Source of the DNA: an uncultured bacterium
GTDB taxonomy: Bacteria > Elusimicrobiota > Elusimicrobia > Elusimicrobiales > Elusimicrobiaceae
NCBI GenBank assembly: GCA_949291365.1
Contig: CASEVJ010000003.1
Location: 62,001-126,000 of the forward strand
Direction of reading: 5' to 3'
Length of the DNA stretch: 64,000 nt
Positions 17,197 to 25,266 of this stretch are shown here, piece by piece. Numbering within the stretch: position 1 is the first letter of the stretch; every line of letters starts with the position of its first letter. Under the pieces are notes generated by a model. The model searched no databases. It had not been told where the DNA came from and saw only the letters and a list, made by a program, of their open reading frames with translations. Both the position numbers and the translations under genes were made by a program.

Positions 17197-17292
17197 CTAA
17201 TCCGTTTCCGCCAAATTGCAAGCCAAAGCGCAAGAGCATTTCTTGCCCTTGTTCTGTTTGCTTACACGTTTGACGGAAAAAATGAGTGCCAT
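17197..17292 (-). CDS. Candidate lysine leader peptide of the lysA-lysC operon
   Basis: A 31-codon frame: MALIFSVKRVSKQNKGKK, then Cys/Ala-rich residues to LAETD. Lysine codons are at positions 8, 12, 15, 17 and 18. A short perfect hairpin, GCAAGA/TCTTGC (17230-17246), covers codons 16-18, and codons 23-26 contain the 8-base complement of the terminator loop and arm. Its ATG lies six bases after a TATACT hexamer, so the mRNA would be leaderless. The logic fits classic amino-acid attenuation: stalling at lysine codons would free the antiterminator segment. The peptide is inferred from position, codon content and RNA pairing; expression is not shown. Reading through an upstream in-frame start would give a 105-residue protein that looks non-coding. 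Confidence 0.55.
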   Translation of the reverse strand: MALIFSVKRVSKQNKGKKCSCALACNLAETD

Positions 17293-17298
17293 GTGGGC

Positions 17299-17328
17299 AG
17301 TATAATAAAAAACGGCGCTCAAGCGCAA
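17299..17328 (-). promoter_or_regulatory. Promoter of the lysA-lysC leader
   Basis: Minus-strand TTGCGC (17323-17328), an 18-base spacer and TATACT (17299-17304). The -10 ends six bases before the ATG of the leader ORF, the same geometry as at nine other genes in the window. Confidence 0.6.
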
Positions 17329-17544
17329 GTATTTTTTAAAACGCCGCCCAGCCCGCCCGCCGGCGGCGTGGCTTATGCCGTGGCGGCACGCCGCCGCATA
17401 CCTGATTCGGCACATTCTGACACACTGCCCCCAAGACAGCATCCCAACGCCCACCTTTGCCGGCAGGGCAACCATATATCTGGGGAGAGTTGCTGATATG
17501 CGCTGTGAGAGCAAAACCCGTCCAGTGCCCGGGGCACTGCACCC
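17329..17544. other. Intergenic region between the lysA leader and the pilin terminator
   Basis: GC-rich, with several small inverted repeats such as the one near 17525-17537. I see no credible gene; long frames on both strands have implausible composition. Confidence 0.5.
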
Positions 17545-17576
17545 AAAACAAAACCCCCGCTTGGAAACGGGGGTTT
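17545..17576 (-). terminator. Intrinsic terminator after the first pilin-like gene
   Basis: Nine-base stem AAACCCCCG/CGGGGGTTT with a T-rich tail on the minus strand, 22 bp after the pilin stop codon. Confidence 0.85.
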
Positions 17577-17598
17577 ATACTCGCTAAATTAAACGAGA

Positions 17599-18162
17599 TT
17601 ACAAGGTCGGCTCAGGGCACGTGGCCGCACCGTCGTTGCAGCACGTTGCAGCAGGATCGTCCAATCCGCAATATTCGGCGCACAGGGCCTTGTCTTCATC
17701 AGCCGTGTCGCCGGTACCGGCATCGCACTGCACTTTATTGCCCTGATAGTAGCGGGTCAATTTATAACCATAGCGGGCATTGCCTTTGCGTTCCGCGGTT
17801 ACGACCGCAGTAGCGGTGTTAGTACTTACTTTGGTCTGATCCAAAGAAATGGCAAAGCCGTTTCCAGTACAAGCAGCTGCCGTACCATTAGCAGTCGTGC
17901 CGCCTTTGGTGCAGAACACAGAGGTAGCCACCGTGGTGGGGGACACGTCCAAGCCAGAGAACTTGGCGGCATATTTCCCGTTTTTCATCAGGGCTCTCTG
18001 CTGGGCCTGGGCGATATTGCCCATCATCGTTTCCGCTTCAGAGATGCGGGAGCGTTCCACTGCCTGGAAATAAGCAGGCAACGCCATAGCGGCCAAAATA
18101 CCGATGATCAGCACGACCACCAGCAATTCGACCAAGGTGAAACCTTGTTTTCTATTCATCAT
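17599..18162 (-). CDS. Type IV pilin-like protein
   Basis: A 187-residue prepilin. A short basic leader (MMNRKQG) is followed by the class III cleavage site G|FTLVELLVVVLIIGILAAMALPAY, with the conserved Glu at +5 and the hydrophobic N-terminal helix. The globular part ends in a Cys-rich segment (seven Cys in the last 50 residues), suggesting a disulfide-bonded D-region. Prepilin peptidase would process it; it could be a major or minor pilin, or a pseudopilin. The gene stands alone between its own promoter and terminator. AAGGAG lies six bases before the first of two tandem ATGs. It shares a C-terminal pattern (GFAIS, Y-x-L-x-R, V-x-C, LC-x-x-Y-x-G) with the pilin at 32023. Confidence 0.93.
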   Translation of the reverse strand: MMNRKQGFTLVELLVVVLIIGILAAMALPAYFQAVERSRISEAETMMGNIAQAQQRALMKNGKYAAKFSGLDVSPTTVATSVFCTKGGTTANGTAAACTGNGFAISLDQTKVSTNTATAVVTAERKGNARYGYKLTRYYQGNKVQCDAGTGDTADEDKALCAEYCGLDDPAATCCNDGAATCPEPTL

Positions 18163-18248
18163 ATCAATCTCCTTGGGTACAAAACCCTTATCGTCGGCAA
18201 AGAGAACAAACCTTCTGCAGGTTTAACCCTTCTCCTGCCTACCTTAAA

Positions 18249-18277
18249 AGTATAATAAAGTAAGTTCAAATCGTCAA
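18249..18277 (-). promoter_or_regulatory. Sigma-70 promoter of the first pilin-like gene
   Basis: TTGACG (18272-18277), a 17-base spacer and TATACT (18249-18254) on the minus strand. This leaves a leader of about 80 bases before the AAGGAG site, unlike the leaderless genes nearby. Confidence 0.8.
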
Positions 18278-18400
18278 GGTTTCTATCCGGATTTTTGGGC
18301 CTAGGTCTTTTTATTTTCCCCGCCGCAACAGCTGCTGTTGCGGGGTGCAAGGAGAGGTCTTTCTTCAAACGCCCCCTTTTTCCGGCTTTCTTCCGGACGG

Positions 18401-18425
18401 ATAAAAAGCCCGCTGACGCGGGCTT
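18401..18425 (-). terminator. Intrinsic terminator after def
   Basis: Eight-base stem AAGCCCGC/GCGGGCTT with a four-base loop, then TTTTTAT on the minus strand, 20 bp after the def stop. Confidence 0.85.
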
Positions 18426-18445
18426 GGCAAAAGCAAAATGGGCGG

Positions 18446-18970
18446 TCAATCCCACTGCGGGCGCAGCTTTTTAATTTCTTTTTTAATGGCGGGTTTTAAG
18501 GCAGGGTCTGCATAATCAATAAAAAATTTGCCGTCCAAGTGGTCTATTTCATGCTGGAAGGCCTTGGCCAGCAGGCCGCGGGCGCGCACTTTTTGCACCT
18601 GTCCGTTTTCATCAGTAAAACGCACCGTCACATCGGAAGCGCGCGGGATTTCCACCCACAAACCGGGCAGAGAAAGGCAGCCCTCTTCTTCCACAATATC
18701 GCCGTGTTTTTCCAGAATTTCCGGGTTGATAATCACTATACGCTTCAGCGGCGCGTTCTTTTTGTCTGACTCCGGAATTAGAATAACCGCCATGCGGTAC
18801 TCCAGCCCAATTTGGTTGGCAGAGAGCCCCACCCCCCGCACAGACAGGCAGGTTTCTTCCATATCCTGCAGCAGCTGCGGCAGCTGGGGGCGCAACGTTT
18901 CAAAATCCGTCGGTTTTAGCTTCTGGCGCAGAATAGGCGCGCCGTATTTCACAATTTTGCGTATAGCCAT
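18446..18970 (-). CDS. def: Peptide deformylase
   Basis: A 174-residue metalloenzyme that removes the formyl group from nascent N-terminal methionine. The three family motifs are present: GVGLSANQIGL, EEGCLSLPG with the metal-binding Cys, and QHEIDH with the two His ligands and catalytic Glu. The start MAIRKIVKYG at 18970 is typical. TATAAT ends six bases before this ATG, so an upstream in-frame start at 19003 would lie before the promoter and is rejected. The gene forms a single-gene unit with its own terminator. The fmt gene, a frequent neighbour, is not here. Confidence 0.96.
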   Translation of the reverse strand: MAIRKIVKYGAPILRQKLKPTDFETLRPQLPQLLQDMEETCLSVRGVGLSANQIGLEYRMAVILIPESDKKNAPLKRIVIINPEILEKHGDIVEEEGCLSLPGLWVEIPRASDVTVRFTDENGQVQKVRARGLLAKAFQHEIDHLDGKFFIDYADPALKPAIKKEIKKLRPQWD

Positions 18971-18982
18971 ATAGGTATTATA
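18971..18982 (-). promoter_or_regulatory. -10 element, leaderless start of def
   Basis: Perfect TATAAT at 18977-18982 preceded by TGC (extended -10), then six bases and the ATG. No Shine-Dalgarno exists between. Confidence 0.7.
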
Positions 18983-19042
18983 GCATTTCCCGCCGCCCGC
19001 CAAAACACGCTGACATACGGCCTAATCAACCCGCACCGCATT

Positions 19043-19073
19043 AAAAAAGCCGCCCTTTCTGCCGGGCGGCTTT
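19043..19073 (-). terminator. Intrinsic terminator after the APC permease gene
   Basis: Ten-base stem AAAGCCGCCC/GGGCGGCTTT with an eight-base loop, followed by T residues on the minus strand, 21 bp after the permease stop. Confidence 0.85.
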
Positions 19074-19094
19074 ATGTGAATTTGTTTCAGAAAT

Positions 19095-21128
19095 TTATCT
19101 GTTGAAGCGGTAGCTTACCTCTCGCCCTTCCCACAAAATACGCGCCGTGACGGGATGTTTCAGTTCCGCGTCTTTAAGCGCGCTGAAGGCCATGACCACC
19201 CGCTCCATTTGAGCATTGGAGCCGTGCCGGCCAGAAACGCCCATCACAATTTCTTTGGCGTCTGTAGCGGCAGACACTTGCACCATGGCATAAAAGGCGT
19301 CGTTGGACTGCACCATCACAGGCACTACGGGCACACCGTATTTCTCCGCCAGGAAAATGACCTGCGTAAACAGCTCCCGCTCGTCTGCGGCGTTGCTGCG
19401 CATATCCTGGCGCAGCAGTACGTTTTCCACCGGTTTGGCATAGAGCACAATTACTTCTGTATCTTCCACATTTACCGTGCTGAGCACGTCTTCCAGGTGG
19501 TATAAATTATCCGGGTCTTTTACCGCCACCAGCACGCGGTTGGGTTTCTCTATTTCCTGCACCACGGCCTGCAAATCCGACGCGCTGGCTGTATTCATCG
19601 TTTCGCGGTATCCCTCTTCAAACATGGTATTGGCTTTTTTGGCGTTTAAACGCTCCGAAATTTTAAACACCGTAAACAAAAACGCCGTAAAACAAATACC
19701 CGATATGGTGGAAATTTGCTTGGTAAACAGGTTTACCAACGCCACCGCCAGCAAGAACAAAAACACCAGCGTCATGCCTACCGGGATATAATAGTTCTCA
19801 TATTTAATGTTAAACGGGAACATAAAATCCCGCTTTTCAGCGGCGCGTTTAAAGCGCAGCATGATAATAGACCCCGTCTCCAGCACAAAGCACCATATCA
19901 CGCCAAACGCATACGCTTCACCCAGCAGGTACACGTTGCCGCGGGAAAGGATGATCACAACTGCCTGGCAGAACGCCACAATGTTAATGATATGGTAAGT
20001 GGTGCCGTATTTGCGGTGGATTTTGCGGAACCAATCGGTCAAAATACCGTCTTCCGCCACGCGGTTTAAAAGCGCGTTAGAACCAATCAGCGCTGTATTG
20101 ACCGCGCCGGAAAGCATGACCACGCCCGCCACCACCACCAGCGTCTGCATCAGCAATTTCAAAAAATTCGGCCCCGCCATGGACATGGCTAATCCAGAGA
20201 GCAGGTTTTCATTGTATTTGCCCGCTATCAAATCCTGCGGGATAATCAGCGCAGACAAAAACGTCAGCCCGCCGGTAAACACCATGGCAAACACAAAAAT
20301 CAGTATGGCAGCTTTCTTCAAATTCTGCGGTTTGGGGTATTCAATTTCACGGTACACCTGGGACAGCGTCTCCAGCCCCGAAAGCGCCAGCACACTGTGC
20401 CCAAACGCTATCATCATGCCCAACGCGCCGATTGTTTTATGCCAATCCAAATCTTTCAGCCAGCCCAATGCTTCCGGTGTAAACTGCAGCGTCATCGGTG
20501 GCCACTGCACGCCGCGCAGCCCCATAGTAATAAAAGCCCAAATCGCCAACAAAAAACACACCACCAAAGAAAAAGCGATAATTTTGGCGCTTTTTCCGCT
20601 GGATTCCTCTATCCCTTTCACATTCTGGCGCCAAAAATAAGCCGTTACCAGCAACCCAAACACCACGGAAAACCCTTTTTCCGGTATGGCAAAGCCCGCC
20701 CCAAATTGCAGCAGAAACGAATTAATTAACCCCGACAAATAATGCCCCGCCGTTACCGCGCTGATAGGGCCGGTGAGTAAAAAGTCAAAGGCCATGGCGG
20801 AAGCGGCAAACTTGGCGGAATTGTCCCCCAACCCGTCGCGCACCACCTTATACACGCCGCCGCGCACAAAAAGGGAGCAGGACTCTATATATACCGCCAG
20901 CAACACCCCGGCAAAAAGCATAACCGCCAGGATAAACCACGGGAACGCCGGCCCAAACGCGCGCATAGCAATACCGCCGGCATAAAAGGCGCTGGAGCCA
21001 AAGTCGCACAGCACAACAGCCGCCGCTTTCCAAAACGGAATAAACGTAAGCATGGCGGTAGTCAGTACAATGACTTTTTTGACCCGTAGCGGACTTTTGG
21101 CTTCTGAAGAATTGGGAGAAGGTGTCAT
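19095..21128 (-). CDS. APC-family amino acid permease with C-terminal USP-like domain
   Basis: A 677-residue protein. Residues about 15-490 form an APC-superfamily transporter with roughly twelve membrane segments (early AAVVLCDFGSSAFYAGG, then ALSGLETLSQVYREIEYP). Residues about 520-677 are soluble and resemble a universal-stress/UspA-type alpha-beta fold (RVLVAVKDPDNLYHLEDVLSTV, then EIVMGVSGRHGSN). Such fusions are known among transporters thought to be controlled by nucleotide binding. Substrate unknown. A PTS EIIA-like gene lies ten bases upstream in the same operon, suggesting regulation by phosphorylation. Confidence 0.88.
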   Translation of the reverse strand: MTPSPNSSEAKSPLRVKKVIVLTTAMLTFIPFWKAAAVVLCDFGSSAFYAGGIAMRAFGPAFPWFILAVMLFAGVLLAVYIESCSLFVRGGVYKVVRDGLGDNSAKFAASAMAFDFLLTGPISAVTAGHYLSGLINSFLLQFGAGFAIPEKGFSVVFGLLVTAYFWRQNVKGIEESSGKSAKIIAFSLVVCFLLAIWAFITMGLRGVQWPPMTLQFTPEALGWLKDLDWHKTIGALGMMIAFGHSVLALSGLETLSQVYREIEYPKPQNLKKAAILIFVFAMVFTGGLTFLSALIIPQDLIAGKYNENLLSGLAMSMAGPNFLKLLMQTLVVVAGVVMLSGAVNTALIGSNALLNRVAEDGILTDWFRKIHRKYGTTYHIINIVAFCQAVVIILSRGNVYLLGEAYAFGVIWCFVLETGSIIMLRFKRAAEKRDFMFPFNIKYENYYIPVGMTLVFLFLLAVALVNLFTKQISTISGICFTAFLFTVFKISERLNAKKANTMFEEGYRETMNTASASDLQAVVQEIEKPNRVLVAVKDPDNLYHLEDVLSTVNVEDTEVIVLYAKPVENVLLRQDMRSNAADERELFTQVIFLAEKYGVPVVPVMVQSNDAFYAMVQVSAATDAKEIVMGVSGRHGSNAQMERVVMAFSALKDAELKHPVTARILWEGREVSYRFNR

Positions 21129-21138
21129 GAAATTAAAA

Positions 21139-21615
21139 TTATTCGCCTGCTATTTTGGCGGCGGCCTGCTGGGCAGTTTGGCAGTGGGTCAGCTCTTCAA
21201 TAAAATCGGGCTTAAAAACCTCGGCCAAAGCAGCCAAAATCTGCAAATGCTGCTGGAAAAAGGCCTGTCTGGCCGGAGAAAGGAACAGAAACATGGCTTT
21301 AATTTCCAAATGCGGGCCGGAAGGGTCTTCTATCCCCTGCGGCAAAACAGCCAGCGCGGCCTTAAAGCTGTCCAGCTCTTCCAAACGCGCATGCGGAATG
21401 CTCAACCCCGTATCCAGCGTGGTGCTGATGCCTTCTTCGCGCTTGAGCACCTGGGCCAATACTTCGGTGGCGTCCAGGTTTTGCTCTGCGCGGCACACGG
21501 CCTGCGTCAGCCGCTCTATTACCTGCGCCTTGGAAGGTTTCCCCGCCACACAGAAGATGCGCTCGGGGGATAATAAACTGCTTATTTTAAACTTACTGGT
21601 TGTATTTGCGTCCAT
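21139..21615 (-). CDS. PTS EIIA-type regulatory domain protein (PtsN/fructose type)
   Basis: A 158-residue single-domain protein of the EIIA type-2 (Fru/Ntr) family. The phosphorylatable histidine is H75 in DTGLSIPHARLEEL. No EIIB, EIIC, HPr or EI gene is in the window, so a sugar-transport role is unlikely from context. The gene sits directly before the APC permease gene with ten bases between, so it may control that permease. About 58 bp separate it from the TPR gene upstream; a promoter there is not obvious. Confidence 0.9.
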   Translation of the reverse strand: MDANTTSKFKISSLLSPERIFCVAGKPSKAQVIERLTQAVCRAEQNLDATEVLAQVLKREEGISTTLDTGLSIPHARLEELDSFKAALAVLPQGIEDPSGPHLEIKAMFLFLSPARQAFFQQHLQILAALAEVFKPDFIEELTHCQTAQQAAAKIAGE

Positions 21616-21673
21616 ACTTTAGTGAAATTCCATATTAGCAAATCTGTCGGGCTCCCGCAACCGCTGCAATAGT

Positions 21674-23239
21674 CTATTGCTGGGCCGGGGACAGCTTTTT
21701 AAGCAGGCGTTTGGCCGCTTTAAGCGTCTGGGCGGCCTGCTCCAAATACGGGCGGGCCTGTTCCGGCCGGCCCATGGCGGCGTATACCGCCCCCAAATGG
21801 TAAGCCACGTCTGCATTGTCTTTTATAAAATCCGCGTCAAAACTTTCCAGCAATTCCAAGGCCTTTTCATACACTCCCTGCCGGTAATATACCCACGCCA
21901 GCGAATCGGCAAAAGCTCTGTCCTGCGGGCGCAGCTCCAAGGCGCGGGTCACCAGTTCCTGCGCTTCGTCCAGCCGCTCATTACGGTCAGCCAAACTAAA
22001 TCCCAGCAAATTATACGCCGCGGCATTTTTGGGGTTTGCCTCCAGTACTATACGCAGCTGTTTTTCCATTTCCTTATATTTATGCAAGGCCTCCAGGGCA
22101 AACGCATAGGCCAGGCGGGCTTGTTCATAGGAAGGGTTGGTCTTTAAAATAGCTTTTAACACCCGCGCGGAACGGCGGTTTTGCCCGGCGTCCTGCAAAG
22201 CCAAAGCATAAAAATATCCTATTTCCACATTTTGCTCAAACCGTTTATACCCCTCTTGCAACGTGTTCAAAGCTTCCTGACTTTGGCCGGCGCGCTGCTG
22301 ATAAAAAGCCACCTGCAGCCATTTGCCGGCGTCTTTTTGAAAATCCGCTGTTTCTTGCAAATAACGCGCGGCGGATACAAAATCCCCGGCGTCTTCGGCA
22401 TACAAAGCTAAAAAATAGCCCGCCGATATATTGCCCGGCTCCAGGGCCCGGGCTTTGCGGAAATACGTTTTGGCGCGTTCATCATCTTGCACAATGACGT
22501 ATACCGCCCCCATGCGCGCATACATGTCGGCACTTTCATAACCGGTGGCTTCCAGCAGCTCCAATTCCCGCAGCATGAGGAAGTATTGGGAACCCTTCTC
22601 ATACAGTTCCGCGCGGGCCAAATACGGCTCGGCATACTCGGGATTTTGACGGGTGGATTTATTGTAATATTCCAACGCTTTAAGCGGCTGTTTTTGGCGC
22701 CGGTAAATATTGCCTATTTCATAGTCAATAATATAGGCGATGGAAGGATAATCCTCTTTATGGGCCTGCAGTTTTTCTGCGGCTTTGTCGGGGTCTATAT
22801 AGGTGAGCAGCAATACATACTGGTACAGCACCCGCAAATCGTCCGGCGCCGCTTCCAGGGCTTTTTCATAATATTGCTGGGCTTCTTTAAGCTGGCCTTT
22901 GCGCCAATGATAAAAGGCATAGACGGCCCAGTCCTCGGCGTCGTTTTCCCCTTCGTCAATATAGGAAACGTATTGCCCGGCTTGTTCCACCTCTCCGGCA
23001 GACAGGGCGCATACCGTCAGAATACGGCGCAAATATCTGCTCTGGGGGACTCGCGGCAACAGCCGGCGGTAAGCAGCACAATAGTCCGGGTCTTGGCGCA
23101 CCTCGGCCTGCGCAGCAGCCATAAAATCCAAATACAAATCTGCTTCCTGCTGGCCCTGTTTGCTAATAGGCAAGGATTTGGCCGACAGCGCACCGCTCAA
23201 AAACATCACACAAATAAATACACTTATGGTTTTTTTCAT
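21674..23239 (-). CDS. Exported TPR-repeat protein
   Basis: A 521-residue protein with signal peptide (residues 1-20, ending ALSA) and about a dozen tetratricopeptide repeats filling the rest. Examples are KALEYYNKSTRQNPEYAEPY and AAAYNLLGFSLADRNERLDE. TPR arrays mediate protein contacts; a periplasmic scaffold role is likely but the partner is unknown. Its ATG overlaps the rimI stop by four bases, so it is the tail of the radical SAM-tsa-rimI operon. Confidence 0.88.
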   Translation of the reverse strand: MKKTISVFICVMFLSGALSAKSLPISKQGQQEADLYLDFMAAAQAEVRQDPDYCAAYRRLLPRVPQSRYLRRILTVCALSAGEVEQAGQYVSYIDEGENDAEDWAVYAFYHWRKGQLKEAQQYYEKALEAAPDDLRVLYQYVLLLTYIDPDKAAEKLQAHKEDYPSIAYIIDYEIGNIYRRQKQPLKALEYYNKSTRQNPEYAEPYLARAELYEKGSQYFLMLRELELLEATGYESADMYARMGAVYVIVQDDERAKTYFRKARALEPGNISAGYFLALYAEDAGDFVSAARYLQETADFQKDAGKWLQVAFYQQRAGQSQEALNTLQEGYKRFEQNVEIGYFYALALQDAGQNRRSARVLKAILKTNPSYEQARLAYAFALEALHKYKEMEKQLRIVLEANPKNAAAYNLLGFSLADRNERLDEAQELVTRALELRPQDRAFADSLAWVYYRQGVYEKALELLESFDADFIKDNADVAYHLGAVYAAMGRPEQARPYLEQAAQTLKAAKRLLKKLSPAQQ

Positions 23240-23670
23240 ACGTCCATTCCCATAATCAAAGCGTCCCGGCCCGGGCCATAAAAATCGCTTCGCCGGCCCA
23301 GCGGCACAAACCCGGCCTTGGCATATAAAGCACGGGCGGGCCCGTTATCTTCCGCCACTTCCAAACTGATGCGGCAGGGGCCTTGCTTTTTTAATTCTTC
23401 CAAAGCATGGCTCACCAAGGCATATCCCGTCCCCCGCCCGGCACAGGCAGGCAATACCGCCACATTGAGTATTTCACAACAATCCGCAGCCGCGCGCAAG
23501 GCCAAAAAACCGGTTATTTCCCCTCCTTCACACGCACACCAAATCCGGGCGCAAGGTTGCTGCAGTTCCCCAGCAAACCCTTGCTCTGCCCAGCCGGCGG
23601 CCTGCGGGCGGGTGCTTTCCACGCGGGCCAAAGCGGCGGCGTCTTGCTGTTGGGCAAGGCGTATGTTCAT
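23236..23670 (-). CDS. rimI: Ribosomal protein S18-alanine N-acetyltransferase-like GNAT
   Basis: A 144-residue GNAT acetyltransferase. The acetyl-CoA loop VLPACAGRGTGYALVSHAL and the downstream EVAEDNGPARALYAKAGFVPLGRR are typical of RimI. Family RimI acetylates the N-terminus of ribosomal protein S18, and the usual genomic neighbour is tsaB, as here (overlap of four bases). Other GNAT substrates are possible. The S18 in this window has an unusual N-terminal extension, so the substrate end differs from the E. coli case. Confidence 0.87.
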   Translation of the reverse strand: MNIRLAQQQDAAALARVESTRPQAAGWAEQGFAGELQQPCARIWCACEGGEITGFLALRAAADCCEILNVAVLPACAGRGTGYALVSHALEELKKQGPCRISLEVAEDNGPARALYAKAGFVPLGRRSDFYGPGRDALIMGMDV

Positions 23671-24356
23671 TTGCCCAGCTCAAAACGCGCGGGCTTTAGA
23701 TACAGCGGCTCCAGGGCGTCTTTTTCATAAGCAGGGTCGGCGCTCATGGCTATAAGCGTCTGCGGCTGGACACGGCACTCCGCCAGCGGAGCCAAGCGGT
23801 AGCGGTCGTCCAGCAGCTCTGCCAGAGACGCACCGTCTTTATCCGTACCGGCACAATAAAGCGGTTCCTGCCGTTGAGCCAACCGGGCCAGCAAGGTCTC
23901 TTTGTCCAGCCACACAGGCCCCTGGCCGCTTCCGTCAAAAATCTGCAGGAAATATTCTTCCCTAAACGCATGCAGTACCACCGCCAGCACGCCCAAGGGA
24001 TTGGCTTTTTTCCATACGGAAAAAGAATGCGAATGGGCCACCTGAAAACGCAAAATATCAAACACCGTAGCACCCAAAACGCGGGCACCGTTTAAATATT
24101 TAAGCATGGAGGCAAACGTCAGCGAAATGCGTATACCGGTAAAACGGCCCGGCCCGCGCACAATAAATATTTTCTTTATATCGGGCAAATCGGCCCCGGC
24201 TTTGTCCAGTGCCCGCTGCAGCAGCGGGAGCAAAAATTGCTCCTGTTTAATACCCGTATGATGCAGGGCAATGATTTTGTGTCCGTCAAAAGCGCATACG
24301 GCCAGCGTAGGGCCGGAGCTGTCCATGCCCAGCGTTATTTGTTTTGGCTCTGCCAT
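23667..24356 (-). CDS. tsaB: t6A synthesis protein TsaB
   Basis: A 229-residue ASKHA-fold scaffold protein of the threonylcarbamoyl-adenosine machinery; it pairs with TsaD. The N-terminal LGMDSSGPTLAVCAFDG and the signature VRGPGRFTGIRISLTFA are clear. The ATG at 24356 has GGAGGG four bases upstream; a longer frame adds a Gly/Ala-rich stretch with no site. It overlaps tsaE by 22 bases at one end and rimI by four at the other, the common tsaE-tsaB-rimI order. Confidence 0.94.
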   Translation of the reverse strand: MAEPKQITLGMDSSGPTLAVCAFDGHKIIALHHTGIKQEQFLLPLLQRALDKAGADLPDIKKIFIVRGPGRFTGIRISLTFASMLKYLNGARVLGATVFDILRFQVAHSHSFSVWKKANPLGVLAVVLHAFREEYFLQIFDGSGQGPVWLDKETLLARLAQRQEPLYCAGTDKDGASLAELLDDRYRLAPLAECRVQPQTLIAMSADPAYEKDALEPLYLKPARFELGK

Positions 24357-24814
24357 AATCCCTCCGCCAGCGCCTGCGAAACCGGCCCGTTGGCCCGCAG
24401 CGCAATGCGCCGTTTGTCGGCTCCGCACAGCGTAAAATCCATTTCCAGCCGATCCTTGGGCATCATAGACGCCAGCGGATCAGGCCACTCCGCCAAAATG
24501 ACGGCTTTTTCATCTTCTAACATCTCCTCAAACCCCAAATTAAATACTTCTCCCTCGCTTAAGCGAAATAAGTCAATGTGAAAGAGGTTTTTTTTGCCTT
24601 TTTGGTAGCGCTTCATTAAGCTAAAACTGGCACTGGTGGGAGAGCTTTTCATGCCCAGGGCTTCGGCCACTCCTTTTACAAACACGGTTTTCCCGGCGCC
24701 GATAGGCCCGCGCAAAAACACAATTTCCCCTCCCTTCAGCCGCGCGGCAAATTCCCGCGCCAGCTGGCGGGTTTGCAAGGCAGAAGAAGAATGCAGGACG
24801 AGTTCTTTTGTCAT
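24335..24814 (-). CDS. tsaE: t6A synthesis ATPase TsaE
   Basis: A 159-residue P-loop protein with Walker A GPIGAGKT near residue 37 and the TsaE-specific SPTSASFSLMKRY, LFHIDLFRL and ILAEWPDPL segments. It hydrolyses ATP to reset the TsaBD complex during tRNA t6A formation. Length is normal. It overlaps tsaB and the CBM48-like gene, so translation is coupled. Confidence 0.94.
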   Translation of the reverse strand: MTKELVLHSSSALQTRQLAREFAARLKGGEIVFLRGPIGAGKTVFVKGVAEALGMKSSPTSASFSLMKRYQKGKKNLFHIDLFRLSEGEVFNLGFEEMLEDEKAVILAEWPDPLASMMPKDRLEMDFTLCGADKRRIALRANGPVSQALAEGLWQSQNK

Positions 24815-25266
24815 CGGATTGTTTTAATGCACACCGTGCGGCCTTGGTATTGGGTGCGGTCTTGGTTGGTCGGATCCAGTACGTCTTTCCCGTCCGCCAC
24901 AAAGACATATTTGTATTCCCCCGCCGGCAACGCCAGTGAAATTTCAAAATAGCCGCGGTTATATTTTTTCAGTTTAATCGGGGTTTTGCCCCAGCCGTTA
25001 AAATCGGCCTGCAGCTCCACTTGCTGGGCGCCGGGGACGGTTAAAAAGAAATTGCGGAATTTTATTTCCGTATTAAATTTTTCGTTGGTTTTCTTATTTA
25101 AATTCAGCAGGTCTTCTTTTTCCAGCGGAGCCGTCTGCGCCGCCCCTTCCACCGAGCTGGATGCGTAGTCATAATAATCTTCCGCAGCGGTAAAAAACAG
25201 CGTCAGCGCCGCGCACATCAGCAGCAAAAACAGCACAAAAAGCGTCCCCGGTTTTTTACTGTTCAT
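24811..25266 (-). CDS. Membrane-anchored CBM48/AMPK-type glycogen-binding-like protein
   Basis: A 151-residue protein: one N-terminal membrane segment (about 8-28), an acidic linker, then an early-set domain at about 70-150. The core VELQADFNGWGKTPIKLKK and PAGEYKYVFVADGKDVLDP is the glycogen-binding pattern seen in AMPK beta subunits and CBM48 of branching enzymes. Here the domain stands alone outside the membrane, which is odd for binding an intracellular glucan. It overlaps the radical SAM gene by eleven bases and tsaE by four. The role is unknown; an anchor or sensor for polysaccharide is an inference. Confidence 0.8.
   Translation of the reverse strand: MNSKKPGTLFVLFLLLMCAALTLFFTAAEDYYDYASSSVEGAAQTAPLEKEDLLNLNKKTNEKFNTEIKFRNFFLTVPGAQQVELQADFNGWGKTPIKLKKYNRGYFEISLALPAGEYKYVFVADGKDVLDPTNQDRTQYQGRTVCIKTIR

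Noticed and set aside
17139..17292. Lysine riboswitch (L-box) before lysA
   Set aside because: The leader is too short for the five-helix L-box and lacks its conserved AGAGGNGC-type core; the Lys-codon ORF explains the layout better.
17197..17514. 105-residue minus-strand protein ending at the same stop as the leader peptide
   Set aside because: The upstream 74 residues have shadow-frame composition, no ribosome binding site, and the promoter lies inside the frame.
18159..18455. 98-residue minus-strand frame between pilin and def
   Set aside because: It covers the def terminator and the pilin promoter and has no plausible start signal.
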